Both the position numbers and the translations under genes were made by a program. A stretch of 64,000 nt of DNA from Sphingomonas jatrophae. GTDB taxonomy: Bacteria > Pseudomonadota > Alphaproteobacteria > Sphingomonadales > Sphingomonadaceae. The stretch is from contig NZ_FOZG01000001.1 in assembly GCF_900113315.1 (NCBI RefSeq), forward strand, positions 434,001 through 498,000, given 5' to 3'. Every line of letters begins with the position of its first letter. Position 1 is the stretch's first letter. This document shows positions 8,529 through 17,409 of this stretch, one piece after another. Under the pieces are notes generated by a model, which searched no databases, was not told the DNA's origin, and saw nothing but the letters and a program-made list of their open reading frames with translations.

Positions 8529-11500
8529 ATGAATTTGACCGACGCCGATCAGCCGATGCCCGTGGCCGTGGTGGCGACGCGGCTCGCCGATGCGCTGGCG
8601 CAGGGCGATCTGATCTACGTCGCGGCGGACGAGCTTCGCGCCGAACTGGTCGCCGCCGCCCTCCGCATCGCTGCGCCTTCGGCCGAGATCGCGCATCTCC
8701 CCTCGTCGGATGCGCTGCCCGGTGATCCGCACCCCGCCTCGGCCGCCAATGCCGGCAAGCGCGTGGCTGCGCTCCACTGCCTGCGCCGCCTCCAGCAGGA
8801 GAAGGATCGGCCCGCCATCGCGCTCGTCACCACCGCGGAAGCGGCCGCGCGGCTTTACCCGTCGCCGGATGCCTTCGCCCCCGCGCCGCCCCGCATCGCG
8901 CCCGGTGACAGCGCCGAGCGGCTGGAACAGACGCTGTCCGAGCTCGGCTACCGCCCGGATGAGCGGGTGGACGAACCCGGCGAGATGGCGGTGCGCGGGC
9001 AGGTGATCGATCTGTTCCCCGCCGATGTCGCGCTGCCGATCCGCATCGCGGTGGAGGAGGGGCGGATCACCGCCATCCGCGCCTACGATCCCGCCACGCA
9101 GCTCGGCACCGCCGAGCTGCCGGATCTAGAGATCGGTCGTGTTGAGGAACCCGCGCTTGGCAGCGCCCCCGTGCCGCTGTTCGATCATCTTCCAGGCGCG
9201 CGGCTGGCGCTCGATCCCGGTGTGGAGAAGCGCCGCGCCCGCTTCCGCACGCTGGCGGAGGAGGCCAAGGCGCTGCGCGAGGCGGTGGACGACACCGCGT
9301 GGAAAGCCGCGATGAAGGCGAAGCGCATCTCGCTCGACGAGGGCGTGTCCGATCTTCTGCCGCGCTTCGTCGAGAACAAGGCGCCCCTCCGCGCGCTGGC
9401 CAAGCTCGTCAAGGAAGCGGGCGAACGCGTCGTCCTGATGGGCAGTGCGCGCGATCTGCGCTTCCTCGCGCCGCGCGTCGGGCGATCGCTGAAGGCGAGC
9501 GGCGAGGCGGTGGCGGATTGGGCGGCCGCCCGCGCGGGCGATGCGCCGCTGTCGCTGCTCGCACTTCCGGCGGATCGCGGCTGGCAGGAAGAGGGGCTGA
9601 TCGCCGTTGCCGCCGCCGATCTGCTCGGCAGCCGCGCCGTGCTCGATCCCGACCAGCCGGGCCCGTCCGGTCCGCTCCGCGACGCGCAGGGAGAGATCGG
9701 GCCGGGCGACGTCGTCGTGCACGAGGATCATGGCCTCGCGCAGGTGATCGGGCTGGAGCCTCTGGCTGACGGCGGGGACGCCATCATCCTCGAACATGCC
9801 GAGGGCGCGCGCCGCCTCGTGCCGGTCGCGCAAGGGGATCGCCTGTGGCGCTACGGCGCCGAGGCGGAGGCGGTGACGCTCGACCGGCTTGACGGCGCCA
9901 GCTGGCGCAAGCGGCGCGGCGTCATCGATGCCGCAGTGGCCGAAAGCGCCAAGGCGCTGGCGGAGCTCGCCGCCGAGCGGCTGGAGCGCGAGGCGCCCGT
10001 GCTGGAGGCGGATCCCGCCCAATATGAGCGGTTCGCCGCCGGCTTCCCCTTCCACGAAACGGCGGATCAGGCGCGTGCGATCGAGGCGGTCCGCACCGAT
10101 CTTGCCGCGGGACGGCCGATGGACCGGCTGGTCGTCGGCGACGTCGGCTATGGCAAGACGGAGGTGGCCCTTCGCGCCGCCGCGGTCGCTGCGCTCGCCG
10201 GGCACCAGGTCGCGCTCGCAGCACCCACGACCGTGCTCGTCCGCCAGCATCTGGAGAGTTTTAAGCGCCGCTTCGCGCGCGTCGGCATCGAGGTGGCGGG
10301 CCTGTCGCGCCTGTCCACTCCGGCGGAGCGCAAGGCGGTCAAGGCAGGCCTGGCGGACGGCTCGATCCGCGTCGTGATCGGCACCGGTGCGCTTGCGGGC
10401 AAGGGCGTCGAGTACAAGAACCTCGCGCTTGTCGTGATTGATGAGGAGCAGCGCTTCGGTGCGGCCGACAAGGCGAAGCTGCGCGATCTCGGCGCCGGTC
10501 ACGTCCTGTCGCTCAGCGCCACGCCGATCCCGCGCACGCTGCAGATGGCATTGGTCGGGCTGCAACAGGTCTGCGTCATCGCCACGCCGCCTGCGCGCCG
10601 CCAGCCGATCCGCACCGCCATTGGCGAGTGGGACGAGACGGCGGTGCGCACCGCGCTGCTCCGCGAGAAGGCGCGCGGCGGGCAGGCGTTCGTCGTCGTG
10701 CCGCGGATCAACGACATGGAGCCGATGGCCAAGCGCCTGCGCAAGCTGGTGCCCGATCTCACCGTTGTCGAGGCGCATGGCAAGCTTCCCGCCGCGGAGC
10801 TGGACGAGGCGATGGTCCGCTTCGCCGAGGGCGATGGCGACGTGCTGCTCGCCACCAACATCATCGAGGCGGGGCTGGACGTGCCGCGCGCGAATACGAT
10901 GATCGTCGGCCATGCCGATCGCTTCGGCCTGGCGCAGCTGCACCAGCTGCGTGGTCGTGTCGGCCGCGGCGCGCGGCGCGGGCAGGTGCTGCTGTTCACC
11001 GAGCCCGGCCATGCCATTGCGGACGCCACCGCGCGTCGCCTGCGCACGCTCCAGGCATTCGACCGGCTGGGGGCTGGCTTTGCCATCAGCGCGCGCGATC
11101 TCGATCTGCGCGGGGCGGGCGATCTCGTCGGCGATGCGCAGGCGGGGCACATGAAGCTGATCGGCGTCGATCTCTACCAGCGCCTGCTCGAAGGCGCGCT
11201 CCGGCAGGCGCGCGGCGAGACGGTCGACCGCTGGACGCCCGAGCTGGAACTCGGCGCCACCGGCCGGCTGCCCGAGACGTGGATCCCGGAGGAGGAGGTG
11301 CGCGTCGGCCTCTACGTTCGTCTGGCTCGGATCGAGGCGGAGGACGCGCTCGACGCCTTCGAGTCGGAACTGGCCGACCGCTTCGGGCCTTTGCCCGACG
11401 AGGCGGCGACGCTGATCGCCGCCACGCGCATCCGTCTGCTCGCCCGCGCGTCCGAAGTCGCCCGCATCGATGCCGGGCCCGGCGCCATCGCGCTGACCAT

Positions 11501-11633
11501 GCGCGGCAAGGCCGAACCGGGGATCGAGGGCCTGACCGAAAAGAACGGCCGCTGGCTGCTCGCCGAACGCATCGAGGAGCCAGCCGCGCGCATGGAGCGC
11601 GTGCGTACGCTGCTCGAGGAGATAGGCGCGTAG
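8529..11633 (+). CDS. Mfd-like transcription-repair coupling helicase (short form)
   Basis: A 1034-aa superfamily-2 helicase with Mfd domain order: UvrB-like N-terminal region (about 1-220), CarD-like RNA-polymerase-interacting module (about 395-450, GDVVVHEDHGLAQVIGLE), helicase core with Walker A GDVGYGKTEVALRA (about 538), DEEQRFG box (about 640), SATPIPRTL motif III and QLRGRVGRG motif VI, then a TRCF C-terminal domain. Canonical Mfd proteins are about 1150 aa, so this is about 110 residues shorter, mainly at the N-terminus. It could be the sole Mfd of this lineage or a paralogue; the window cannot decide. Confidence 0.8.
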   Translation: MNLTDADQPMPVAVVATRLADALAQGDLIYVAADELRAELVAAALRIAAPSAEIAHLPSSDALPGDPHPASAANAGKRVAALHCLRRLQQEKDRPAIALVTTAEAAARLYPSPDAFAPAPPRIAPGDSAERLEQTLSELGYRPDERVDEPGEMAVRGQVIDLFPADVALPIRIAVEEGRITAIRAYDPATQLGTAELPDLEIGRVEEPALGSAPVPLFDHLPGARLALDPGVEKRRARFRTLAEEAKALREAVDDTAWKAAMKAKRISLDEGVSDLLPRFVENKAPLRALAKLVKEAGERVVLMGSARDLRFLAPRVGRSLKASGEAVADWAAARAGDAPLSLLALPADRGWQEEGLIAVAAADLLGSRAVLDPDQPGPSGPLRDAQGEIGPGDVVVHEDHGLAQVIGLEPLADGGDAIILEHAEGARRLVPVAQGDRLWRYGAEAEAVTLDRLDGASWRKRRGVIDAAVAESAKALAELAAERLEREAPVLEADPAQYERFAAGFPFHETADQARAIEAVRTDLAAGRPMDRLVVGDVGYGKTEVALRAAAVAALAGHQVALAAPTTVLVRQHLESFKRRFARVGIEVAGLSRLSTPAERKAVKAGLADGSIRVVIGTGALAGKGVEYKNLALVVIDEEQRFGAADKAKLRDLGAGHVLSLSATPIPRTLQMALVGLQQVCVIATPPARRQPIRTAIGEWDETAVRTALLREKARGGQAFVVVPRINDMEPMAKRLRKLVPDLTVVEAHGKLPAAELDEAMVRFAEGDGDVLLATNIIEAGLDVPRANTMIVGHADRFGLAQLHQLRGRVGRGARRGQVLLFTEPGHAIADATARRLRTLQAFDRLGAGFAISARDLDLRGAGDLVGDAQAGHMKLIGVDLYQRLLEGALRQARGETVDRWTPELELGATGRLPETWIPEEEVRVGLYVRLARIEAEDALDAFESELADRFGPLPDEAATLIAATRIRLLARASEVARIDAGPGAIALTMRGKAEPGIEGLTEKNGRWLLAERIEEPAARMERVRTLLEEIGA

Positions 11634-11727
11634 GGCGGCGTTACTCAGGTCGCCCTATTCCGATCGGTTCCGCAACCGTTGCCCCGCCTGAGACCCATTC
11701 GGACGCGCTAAGCGGCCACCTAGCTGT

Positions 11728-12300
11728 TCAGAGCACCGCTTCGACCAAACCCAGCGCCTTCGCTTCCTGCGCCTCGACATACCAGTTGGTCGGCGCCCGC
11801 TGGATCACCTCCTCCAGCGTCACGCTGGAGCCCTGAACGAGGTTGGCGAAGCCTTCCTCCTGCATCGCTATCGACGCCTTGAGCTCGTTCACCGCGGCCT
11901 CGGCGGTCGCTAGGCACTTGGTCAGCGGCCCGCGCAGCTCGACATCCTTCGACATCTTGCGCTCATGGATCATCAGCCGGCTGCCCCGCGTCAGAAAGCG
12001 GTTCTGTCGAGCGAAGAAGCTCATGAAGGTCACGCCGGCGGAATAGACCACCGCCTTGCCGAGGAACACGAATCGCCGCTGCGCCGCCTCCAGATCGCTG
12101 TGGAAGCGGATGTCCTCGCCCATCATCCGCGCAACCTCCGGATCGCCGCCCAGGGTCGATAGCTCGCACACCACCAGCCCCTCCGCCGGCGCGGCGGCAA
12201 GCTGGTCGCGGAAGCTGCGATACATTTCATAGTCGACGTCGCCGGACAGCAGCACGGCGGGGTCGCGGAAGTCCGCGGCGGTGAGGGTCTGGTCAGTCAT
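11728..12300 (-). CDS. ClpP/crotonase-fold (S14-like) peptidase-related protein
   Basis: A 190-aa protein of the ClpP/crotonase superfamily. A Ser in VVYSAGVTFMSFF lies where the nucleophile is expected, and a His in LMIHERKM matches the catalytic His of S14 peptidases, with downstream acidic residues. Length is close to ClpP, but the sequence is divergent and the usual GxAASMG block is changed to YSAGVTF, so it is not the housekeeping ClpP. It stands between the Mfd-like gene and purQ. Proteolytic activity is inferred. Confidence 0.6.
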   Translation of the reverse strand: MTDQTLTAADFRDPAVLLSGDVDYEMYRSFRDQLAAAPAEGLVVCELSTLGGDPEVARMMGEDIRFHSDLEAAQRRFVFLGKAVVYSAGVTFMSFFARQNRFLTRGSRLMIHERKMSKDVELRGPLTKCLATAEAAVNELKASIAMQEEGFANLVQGSSVTLEEVIQRAPTNWYVEAQEAKALGLVEAVL

Positions 12301-12335
12301 GGCCGCGCGAACGCCGCGCCGCCCGGAACGATCCG

Positions 12336-13001
12336 TCAGCCGACCGTTTCGAGCAGCCCCTCGAACAGCCGCCGCCCGTCGGTGCGGCCATGCGCCGGAT
12401 CCACCACGCGCTCGGGGTGCGGCATCAGGCCGAGCACGTTGCCCGCCTCGTTGAAAATGCCGGCAATGTTCCGCGCCGACCCGTTGACCGGCTCGCCGTA
12501 GCGGAACGCCACGCGGCCCTCGCCCTCAAGCCGGTCGAGCGTTTCCGCATCCGCGCTGTAATTGCCGTCATGGTGCGCGACGGGAACCATGATCTCCTCA
12601 CCGGCCGAATAGCGGCTGGTGAAAGCGGTCTGCGCATTCTCGACCTTCAGCGGCACCGTGCGGCAGACGAAGTTCAGCCCCGCATTGCGCATCAGCGCCC
12701 CCGGCAGCAGCCCCGCCTCGGTCAGGATCTGGAAGCCGTTGCAGACCCCCAGTACCGGCACGCCGCGCCCCGCCGCATCCACGACCGCACGCATGATCGG
12801 CGAACGCGCCGCCATCGCGCCCGAGCGCAGATAATCGCCGTAGGAGAAGCCGCCCGGCACTGCGATCAGGCCAACGCCCTCCGGTAGCTCCGTCTCGCCA
12901 TGCCAGACCATGGTGGGCGCCGTGCCGGTCACGTCCCGCAGCGCCACCGCCAGATCGCGGTCGCAGTTGGAGCCGGGAAAGACGAGGACGGCCGACTTCA
13001 C
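12336..13001 (-). CDS. purQ: Phosphoribosylformylglycinamidine synthase, glutaminase subunit
   Basis: A 221-aa class I glutamine amidotransferase supplying ammonia for step 4 of purine synthesis. Visible motifs are [15 protein letters not shown] at the N-terminus, [14 protein letters not shown], the nucleophile region [11 protein letters not shown] (Cys) and the catalytic His/Glu pair in MPHPERVV. The GTG start at 13001 overlaps the purS stop codon, whereas the longer frame to 13055 runs into purS and adds no family sequence. purQ and purS are translationally coupled. PurL is not in this window. Confidence 0.92.
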   Translation of the reverse strand: MKSAVLVFPGSNCDRDLAVALRDVTGTAPTMVWHGETELPEGVGLIAVPGGFSYGDYLRSGAMAARSPIMRAVVDAAGRGVPVLGVCNGFQILTEAGLLPGALMRNAGLNFVCRTVPLKVENAQTAFTSRYSAGEEIMVPVAHHDGNYSADAETLDRLEGEGRVAFRYGEPVNGSARNIAGIFNEAGNVLGLMPHPERVVDPAHGRTDGRRLFEGLLETVG

Positions 13002-13228
13002 AGCCGTTCGATCCGATAATTCTCGATCACCGTATTGGCGAGCAGCTGGCGGCACATCGCGTCGAGCGTGGCGTCATCCGTGCCGTCCGCCACCTCCAGC
13101 TCGATCAGCTTGCCCTGGCGCACGTCCTCAACGTCGGCGAAGCCGAGCCCTTCCAGCGCGTGCTGGATCGCCTTGCCCTGCGGGTCGAGCACGCCGGGCT
13201 TGAGAGTGACGAAGATGCGCGCCTTCAT
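12998..13228 (-). CDS. purS: Phosphoribosylformylglycinamidine synthase subunit PurS
   Basis: A 76-aa protein matching PurS in length and sequence ([37 protein letters not shown]). PurS bridges PurQ and the small PurL in bacteria that have a three-part FGAM synthetase. It is immediately upstream of purQ with overlapping stop and start codons. Confidence 0.92.
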   Translation of the reverse strand: MKARIFVTLKPGVLDPQGKAIQHALEGLGFADVEDVRQGKLIELEVADGTDDATLDAMCRQLLANTVIENYRIERL

Positions 13229-13350
13229 GGAGCCTCGGAACGGTGATGGGGTTTTCCGGCCCTATGCCCCCCTGTGACGCGGGGGGCAACCGCTTGCGGA
13301 CAGACGCGAGATTGCCGACACCGCTCGGCAGCAACAACGGAGGGAAAGGC

Positions 13351-13911
13351 ATGCGGGCAGCCATCGTGCTGGCGGCAGGCTCATCGCGTCGCTGGGGCGC
13401 GGAGAACAAGCTTATGGCTCGGATCGGCGGCAGGCCCCTGGTCTGCCACGCCGTGGCCGCCGCCCGGCAGGCGCCTGTCGGTCGCATCCTCGTCGTGACG
13501 GGACGGCAAAGCGGGCGCGTGGCGGCCGCCGTGCGCGGGCCGCGTGTGACGGTGGTCCGTGCACGCGATCATGCCACGGGGTTGAGCGCCAGCGTGCGTG
13601 CAGGATTGGCGGCGCTCAGGCCGTGCGAGACGTCGGTCTTCATCTTCCTTGGCGACATGCCGCGTGTTCCGCCATTCCTTGCCGAGCGCCTCGCCCGTGC
13701 GCTCCGTATCCGCGACTCAGGCGTGCGCCCCACGTCGCGTGGGGTTCCCGGTCATCCTGTGCTGCTGCGCCGTCCGGACCGTACCGAACTCGCGCAGCTG
13801 CACGGGGATCGCGGTCTGGCCCCTCTGCTACGCGGATTGCGGACGATCCCGGGGCCGCGCAGCGCGATCATCGACATCGACCGCCGAACTGATCGCGCCA
13901 AGCTGCGTTGA
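13351..13911 (+). CDS. MobA/MocA-like nucleotidyltransferase
   Basis: A 186-aa protein of the MobA-like NTP transferase family. The nucleotide-binding signature VLAAGSSRRWGAENKL is at the N-terminus, and FLGDMPRVPPFL, whose Asp binds metal, lies near residue 100. GHPVLLRR and GDRGLAPLLR match molybdenum-cofactor cytidylyltransferases (MocA), but no molybdoenzyme genes are nearby. The ATG at 13351 is chosen because CGGAGGGAAAGG lies just upstream. A MurNAc-1-P uridylyltransferase-like role cannot be excluded. Confidence 0.72.
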   Translation: MRAAIVLAAGSSRRWGAENKLMARIGGRPLVCHAVAAARQAPVGRILVVTGRQSGRVAAAVRGPRVTVVRARDHATGLSASVRAGLAALRPCETSVFIFLGDMPRVPPFLAERLARALRIRDSGVRPTSRGVPGHPVLLRRPDRTELAQLHGDRGLAPLLRGLRTIPGPRSAIIDIDRRTDRAKLR

Positions 13912-13939
13912 GCGCGGACCTTCACCGAAAGGACTGCGA

Positions 13940-14491
13940 ATGGAAGAGCTTGCCGGCTGGATCGCGCCCGCCGCGACGATGATTGCCGCCATGATGACGG
14001 CCGCCAATCTCGGCGCCCGCTTCACCGGCTGGGGCTTCGTCGTCTTCCTTGTCGGTGCGATCGCGTGGGTGATCGTCGGCTGGACGAGCGACCAGCAGAA
14101 CCTGCTCCTATCCAACGCTTTCCTGGCAGTGGTCAACGTGGTCGGCATCTGGCGCTGGCTTGGCCGCAAGGCGCGCTTCGACGATGCCGCGGAGGCGGCG
14201 GAGCGGCAGAGCGAGGAGGCGGATGGGGATGACCTGTTCGCCGCGTCCAAGTTCGACGGGATGGAGGTGGTGGGGCGCGACGGCGCGGTGATCGCGCATG
14301 TCGTCGACGCACTGGCGCAGTGCCGTGGCGGCAAGATCACCTACCTGCTGGTGCGCGAAGGCGGTGTAGTCGGCGTGGGCGAGACGATCCGACAGCTCGG
14401 TTGGGACAAGGTGCGCGTCCACGGCAAGCGGATCGAGACGGGGCTGGACTCCGCCTCGCTCGCCACGCTCCCCTTGGCCGACGCCGCGTGA
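13940..14491 (+). CDS. PRC-barrel domain membrane protein
   Basis: A 183-aa protein with three predicted membrane segments (about residues 7-25, 31-48 and 54-72) and a cytoplasmic C-terminal region with a PRC-barrel-like stretch (FDGMEVVGRDGAVIAHVVDAL to KITYLLVREGGVVGVGE). PRC-barrel domains occur in photosynthetic reaction centre H subunits and RimM; this stand-alone membrane form has no assigned function. Its stop overlaps the GTG of the next gene, so the two are coupled. Confidence 0.65.
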   Translation: MEELAGWIAPAATMIAAMMTAANLGARFTGWGFVVFLVGAIAWVIVGWTSDQQNLLLSNAFLAVVNVVGIWRWLGRKARFDDAAEAAERQSEEADGDDLFAASKFDGMEVVGRDGAVIAHVVDALAQCRGGKITYLLVREGGVVGVGETIRQLGWDKVRVHGKRIETGLDSASLATLPLADAA

Positions 14492-15006
14492 CCGCGGCTA
14501 CTGCGACGGCGCCGATCATCGTCACCGCGCTGCTCGGCCCTGACGACTTCGCCTGGTTCGACGGTCTGCGCCAGCGCCATTTCCCGCCCGAGCGGAATCA
14601 TCTCTCGGCACATCTGACGATGTTTCATCATCTGCCGCCGTCGATCGGCGACGAACTGGACCGGCGACTAGCGCAGGCTGTGCGTGCGCCGGCGCCTGCT
14701 GCGACGCTGGCGTCGGTCATGAAACTCGGTCGCGGGACGGCCTTCCGCATCGACAGCCCCGATCTGGCTGCCATCCGCTCCGATCTGGCGCATGCGTTTG
14801 CGGATTGCCTCACGCCTCAGGATGCCGGGGGCTGGCGCGCGCACGTCACGATTCAGAACAAGGTCGAGCCCCGCGAAGCGGCGGCGCTGTACGCGAACCT
14901 GATGAAGGGGTTTTGTCCGCGGCCTGTCCGCATCGCCGGCCTTGCGAGCTGGTGGTATCGCGGCGGACCGTGGGAGCTCCGCGCGCGCTTCGCCTTCCGG
15001 GGCTGA
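14488..15006 (+). CDS. 2H phosphoesterase / 2'-5' RNA ligase-like protein
   Basis: A 172-aa protein with the two HxT motifs that define the 2H phosphoesterase superfamily: HLTMFH (about residue 36) and HVTIQN (about residue 119). Such enzymes act on cyclic phosphates or 2'-5' linkages. The GTG start overlaps the preceding stop (GTGA). The gene is probably co-transcribed with the PRC-barrel gene. The physiological substrate is unknown. Confidence 0.78.
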   Translation: MTAATATAPIIVTALLGPDDFAWFDGLRQRHFPPERNHLSAHLTMFHHLPPSIGDELDRRLAQAVRAPAPAATLASVMKLGRGTAFRIDSPDLAAIRSDLAHAFADCLTPQDAGGWRAHVTIQNKVEPREAAALYANLMKGFCPRPVRIAGLASWWYRGGPWELRARFAFRG

Positions 15007-15022
15007 CGCGCGCGGGCCTGTG

Positions 15023-15430
15023 TCAGTCGATCTGGCCGATCCCGGCGCAGCTGAGATCGAAGGCAGCGAGGCCGGCCTCGAGATAGCCGGCGAGCATCGG
15101 CATCTCCATCAGCTGCTCCACCGCAGGCTCCGCATCCGGATCGTTCGCCGCTTCGAGCGCGTCGGCCCACTCCGAGGCGTCGTAAGTGCCACGACCCACC
15201 ATGGCGAGCGCCAGCACCTCGGCGATCTGATCGTCGGCAAGCTCTTCGAGCAGCGCCTCGATCTCCTCCTCGACCGCCTCGTTCGCCTCGTCGTCGAGGC
15301 TGGCGAACTCGTCGTCGGCGTCGTTGGGATCATCCTCCTCGTCCGCGGTCAGGCCCGGCACCTGCGCTTCCATCTCGCGCGCACGGATAATGAGACGACA
15401 CACCGTCTCGAGCGAAATCGTAAGTTCCAA
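15023..15430 (-). CDS. DUF3775 family protein, TTG start
   Basis: A 135-aa acidic protein. The N-terminus LELTISLETVCRLIIRARE and a following Asp/Glu-rich stretch are typical of DUF3775 proteins of alphaproteobacteria. A TTG at 15430 is chosen because AGGAGG lies 5 nt upstream of it; the longer frame to 15541 lacks a ribosome-binding site. The function of the family is unknown. It is the last host protein gene before the prophage target tRNA. Confidence 0.75.
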   Translation of the reverse strand: MELTISLETVCRLIIRAREMEAQVPGLTADEEDDPNDADDEFASLDDEANEAVEEEIEALLEELADDQIAEVLALAMVGRGTYDASEWADALEAANDPDAEPAVEQLMEMPMLAGYLEAGLAAFDLSCAGIGQID

Positions 15431-15571
15431 AGCGGCCTCCTGTCCCTGCCCCAAGGGGTCCAGATCGCTCCGCCGAACGTGATTTGCGGACACAGGTTCC
15501 GTGATGCTTGCACACGGTTGACCATGTGCCCGCCGCTGCATATAGGGCGCCGCCTGCCCGCAGGCATCTGT

Positions 15572-15648
15572 GGCGGAGTAGCTCAGTCGGTTAGAGCAGC
15601 GGAATCATAATCCGCGTGTCGGGGGTTCGAGTCCCTCCTCCGCTACCA
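15572..15648 (+). tRNA. tRNA-Met (CAT), elongator type; prophage target
   Basis: A 77-nt cloverleaf. The acceptor is GGCGGAG/CTCCGCT with discriminator A and an encoded CCA. The D-stem is GCTC/GAGC, the anticodon stem GCGGA/TCCGC with loop ATCATAA (anticodon CAT), and the T arm carries TTCGAGT. An elongator tRNA-Met is favoured over initiator because the anticodon stem lacks three consecutive G:C pairs of the initiator type; a lysidine-modified tRNA-Ile(CAT) is a minor alternative. Its 3' end is the left boundary of the prophage and stays intact. Confidence 0.92.
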
Positions 15649-17236
15649 CTTGAATAGTCCGGGGTCGGGCTGTCTGGGCGGGCTTCCCCATCGCTAGTCC
15701 CAGCACGTCGTTGAGCGAACCGGCGCCTTCGATCGCTAGTCCGTCTTCGTCGGCGTCGTTGGGCGTGATCGTTACCTTCTCGAGCAACGAGCGCAGGAGA
15801 GGCATCGCCGTCGCGCGGCCCTCCGCGCCCGAGGCGAGTGCCTGGCCGAGCTGGTCGACCCGCTTGCGGTATGCGTCGACGATATGCGGGTGCAGCGCGA
15901 TCACCGGCTCGGCTTCGAACTCGGCGACCAGCTGCTCGGCACGTTCGCGATCGGCACGTCGTGCGGCGAGTGCTTCGCGCACCTCGGAGAAGTCGGCTGC
16001 ACCGTCGGCGATCGCGTCGACCAGGCGCGCAATGGCGACCTTTGCCTCGTTTACGCGCCGCTCGGCTTCTGCTCGTGAGCCGAGCCGCTCGGCGCGGCGC
16101 TTGGTACGGCGATCGTGATATTCACGGACGGCGAGGCTGAGTGCCTCGGGCGAGAGCAGGTGTCGGCGCAGGCCTCCAATAATCCGCGACTCGAGCCGCT
16201 CAGTGCTGATCCGGCGACCATTGTCGCAGGTGCCGGCGTCCTTGTGGCGCACGCAGCCCCAGCGATCGCGTGAGAGGATCGTGACGTTGCCGCCGCAGTT
16301 GCCGCAAACAACCAGCCCCGACAGGAGGTGCTTGGCGCGGGGCTGCTGTCTGAAGCTGACGCCTTCGCGCGCGTCGCGCCATCGCTGCACGGCTTCCCAC
16401 GTGGCCTCGTCCACGATCCTGAGGTGCGGAAGATCCTGCGTCACCCACTCCGAGGGCGGGTTGATCCGCGAGATCCGCTTTCGGCTGATCGGATCGCGCA
16501 CCATGCGGACGCGGTTGAAGATATACCGCCCGGCATAGGCCGGATTGTGCAGGATGCCGTTCTGCCGCGACCGGGAGCCGACGATGGTCGTGGGGCGCCA
16601 CTCGCCACCGCTGGCGGTCGGCACGCCTTCGGCGTTCAGCTTGTGCGCGATCGCTCGCGGCGAAATGCCTGCCAGGAACTCGCGGTAGATCCGGCGCACG
16701 ATGACGGCCTGCGCTTCGTCGACCTCGCGTTCGCCACGCCGCAGCTCGCCGCGCTCATCGAGGCCGGTGACAACGCGATAGCCGTAGGACAGACCGCCTG
16801 GGATATGGCCGGTCGCTACGCGCCCACGCTGGCCGCGGCGGATCTTGTCGCCGAGATCCTTGAGGAAGAGGGCGTTCATCGTGCCCTTGAGGCCGATGTG
16901 CAGCTCGTTGATCTCGCCTTCCGACAGCGTGATGATGCGGACGCCGGCGAACTCGAGCCGCTGGTAGATGGAGGCGATATCGGCCTGGTTGCGCGATATG
17001 CGGTCGATCGCTTCGGTCAGCATGATGTCCAGCTCGCGGCGATCGGCCGCTTCGAGCAGGGCGTTCAAGCCAGGGCGGGTGTTGCTGGTGCCGGAGATCG
17101 CGAGATCGGAGTAGACGCCTGCGATCTCCCAGCCTTCGCGGTCAGCGCGCTCGCGGCAGAGCCGAGCCTGATCCTCGGCCGAGCTTTCGGACTGCCGGTC
17201 GGTGCTGAAGCGGGCGTAGATGGCTGCTCGGATCAC
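15605..17236 (-). CDS. Large serine recombinase (phage integrase)
   Basis: A 543-aa integrase. The N-terminal resolvase domain begins IRAAIYARFSTDRQS, with the catalytic Ser11 in RFS, and includes LLEAADRRELDIMLTEAIDR. A recombinase domain follows (about 160-290), then a zinc ribbon (CGNCGG, about residue 311, and C..H..C..C to CDN) and a coiled-coil C-terminal region (about 365-460). The start is GTG. The gene sits directly against attL, and its last codons cross the att core into the tRNA gene, so the final residues (GLEPPTRGL) come from host DNA. It should catalyse integration at tRNA-Met; no excision directionality factor is identified. Confidence 0.93.
   Translation of the reverse strand: MIRAAIYARFSTDRQSESSAEDQARLCRERADREGWEIAGVYSDLAISGTSNTRPGLNALLEAADRRELDIMLTEAIDRISRNQADIASIYQRLEFAGVRIITLSEGEINELHIGLKGTMNALFLKDLGDKIRRGQRGRVATGHIPGGLSYGYRVVTGLDERGELRRGEREVDEAQAVIVRRIYREFLAGISPRAIAHKLNAEGVPTASGGEWRPTTIVGSRSRQNGILHNPAYAGRYIFNRVRMVRDPISRKRISRINPPSEWVTQDLPHLRIVDEATWEAVQRWRDAREGVSFRQQPRAKHLLSGLVVCGNCGGNVTILSRDRWGCVRHKDAGTCDNGRRISTERLESRIIGGLRRHLLSPEALSLAVREYHDRRTKRRAERLGSRAEAERRVNEAKVAIARLVDAIADGAADFSEVREALAARRADRERAEQLVAEFEAEPVIALHPHIVDAYRKRVDQLGQALASGAEGRATAMPLLRSLLEKVTITPNDADEDGLAIEGAGSLNDVLGLAMGKPAQTARPRTIQVVAEEGLEPPTRGL
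15635..15649. repeat. attL core
   Basis: A 15-bp sequence covering the last 14 nt of tRNA-Met and one further base, identical to 59264-59278. Identity stops at 15634 and 15650. The right flank (15641-15659) is the phage half-site that pairs with 59245-59263 in the reconstructed attP. Confidence 0.85.
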
Positions 17237-17330
17237 GATTCACTTTCTCGGCCGATTCCTCGCGCGCAATGTCCTCGTCCGCGAGATCGCGGGCAAGCGC
17301 GCGCACGAGATCGGCGATCAGCGGGTTCAC
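17142..17330 (-). CDS. Possible small ORF overlapping the recombinase start
   Basis: A 62-codon frame from GTG 17330, starting VNPLIADLVRALARDLAD with a helical, charged N-terminal half. It overlaps the first 95 nt of the recombinase gene in another frame, where the sequence becomes basic and low in complexity. No good ribosome-binding site is visible, and an upstream ATG at 17453 also exists. It may be real only in its first half or may be a chance frame. Confidence 0.3.
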   Translation of the reverse strand: MNPLIADLVRALARDLADEDIAREESAEKVNRDPSSHLRPLQHRPAVRKLGRGSGSALPRAR

Positions 17331-17409
17331 CCGGCCGCGGCGATGCTTAGGGAAGGCGCGGGGGTACGCTTCGGGAACCAGGAGACAGGCGCAAGGAGCA
17401 GCTTGGCGC

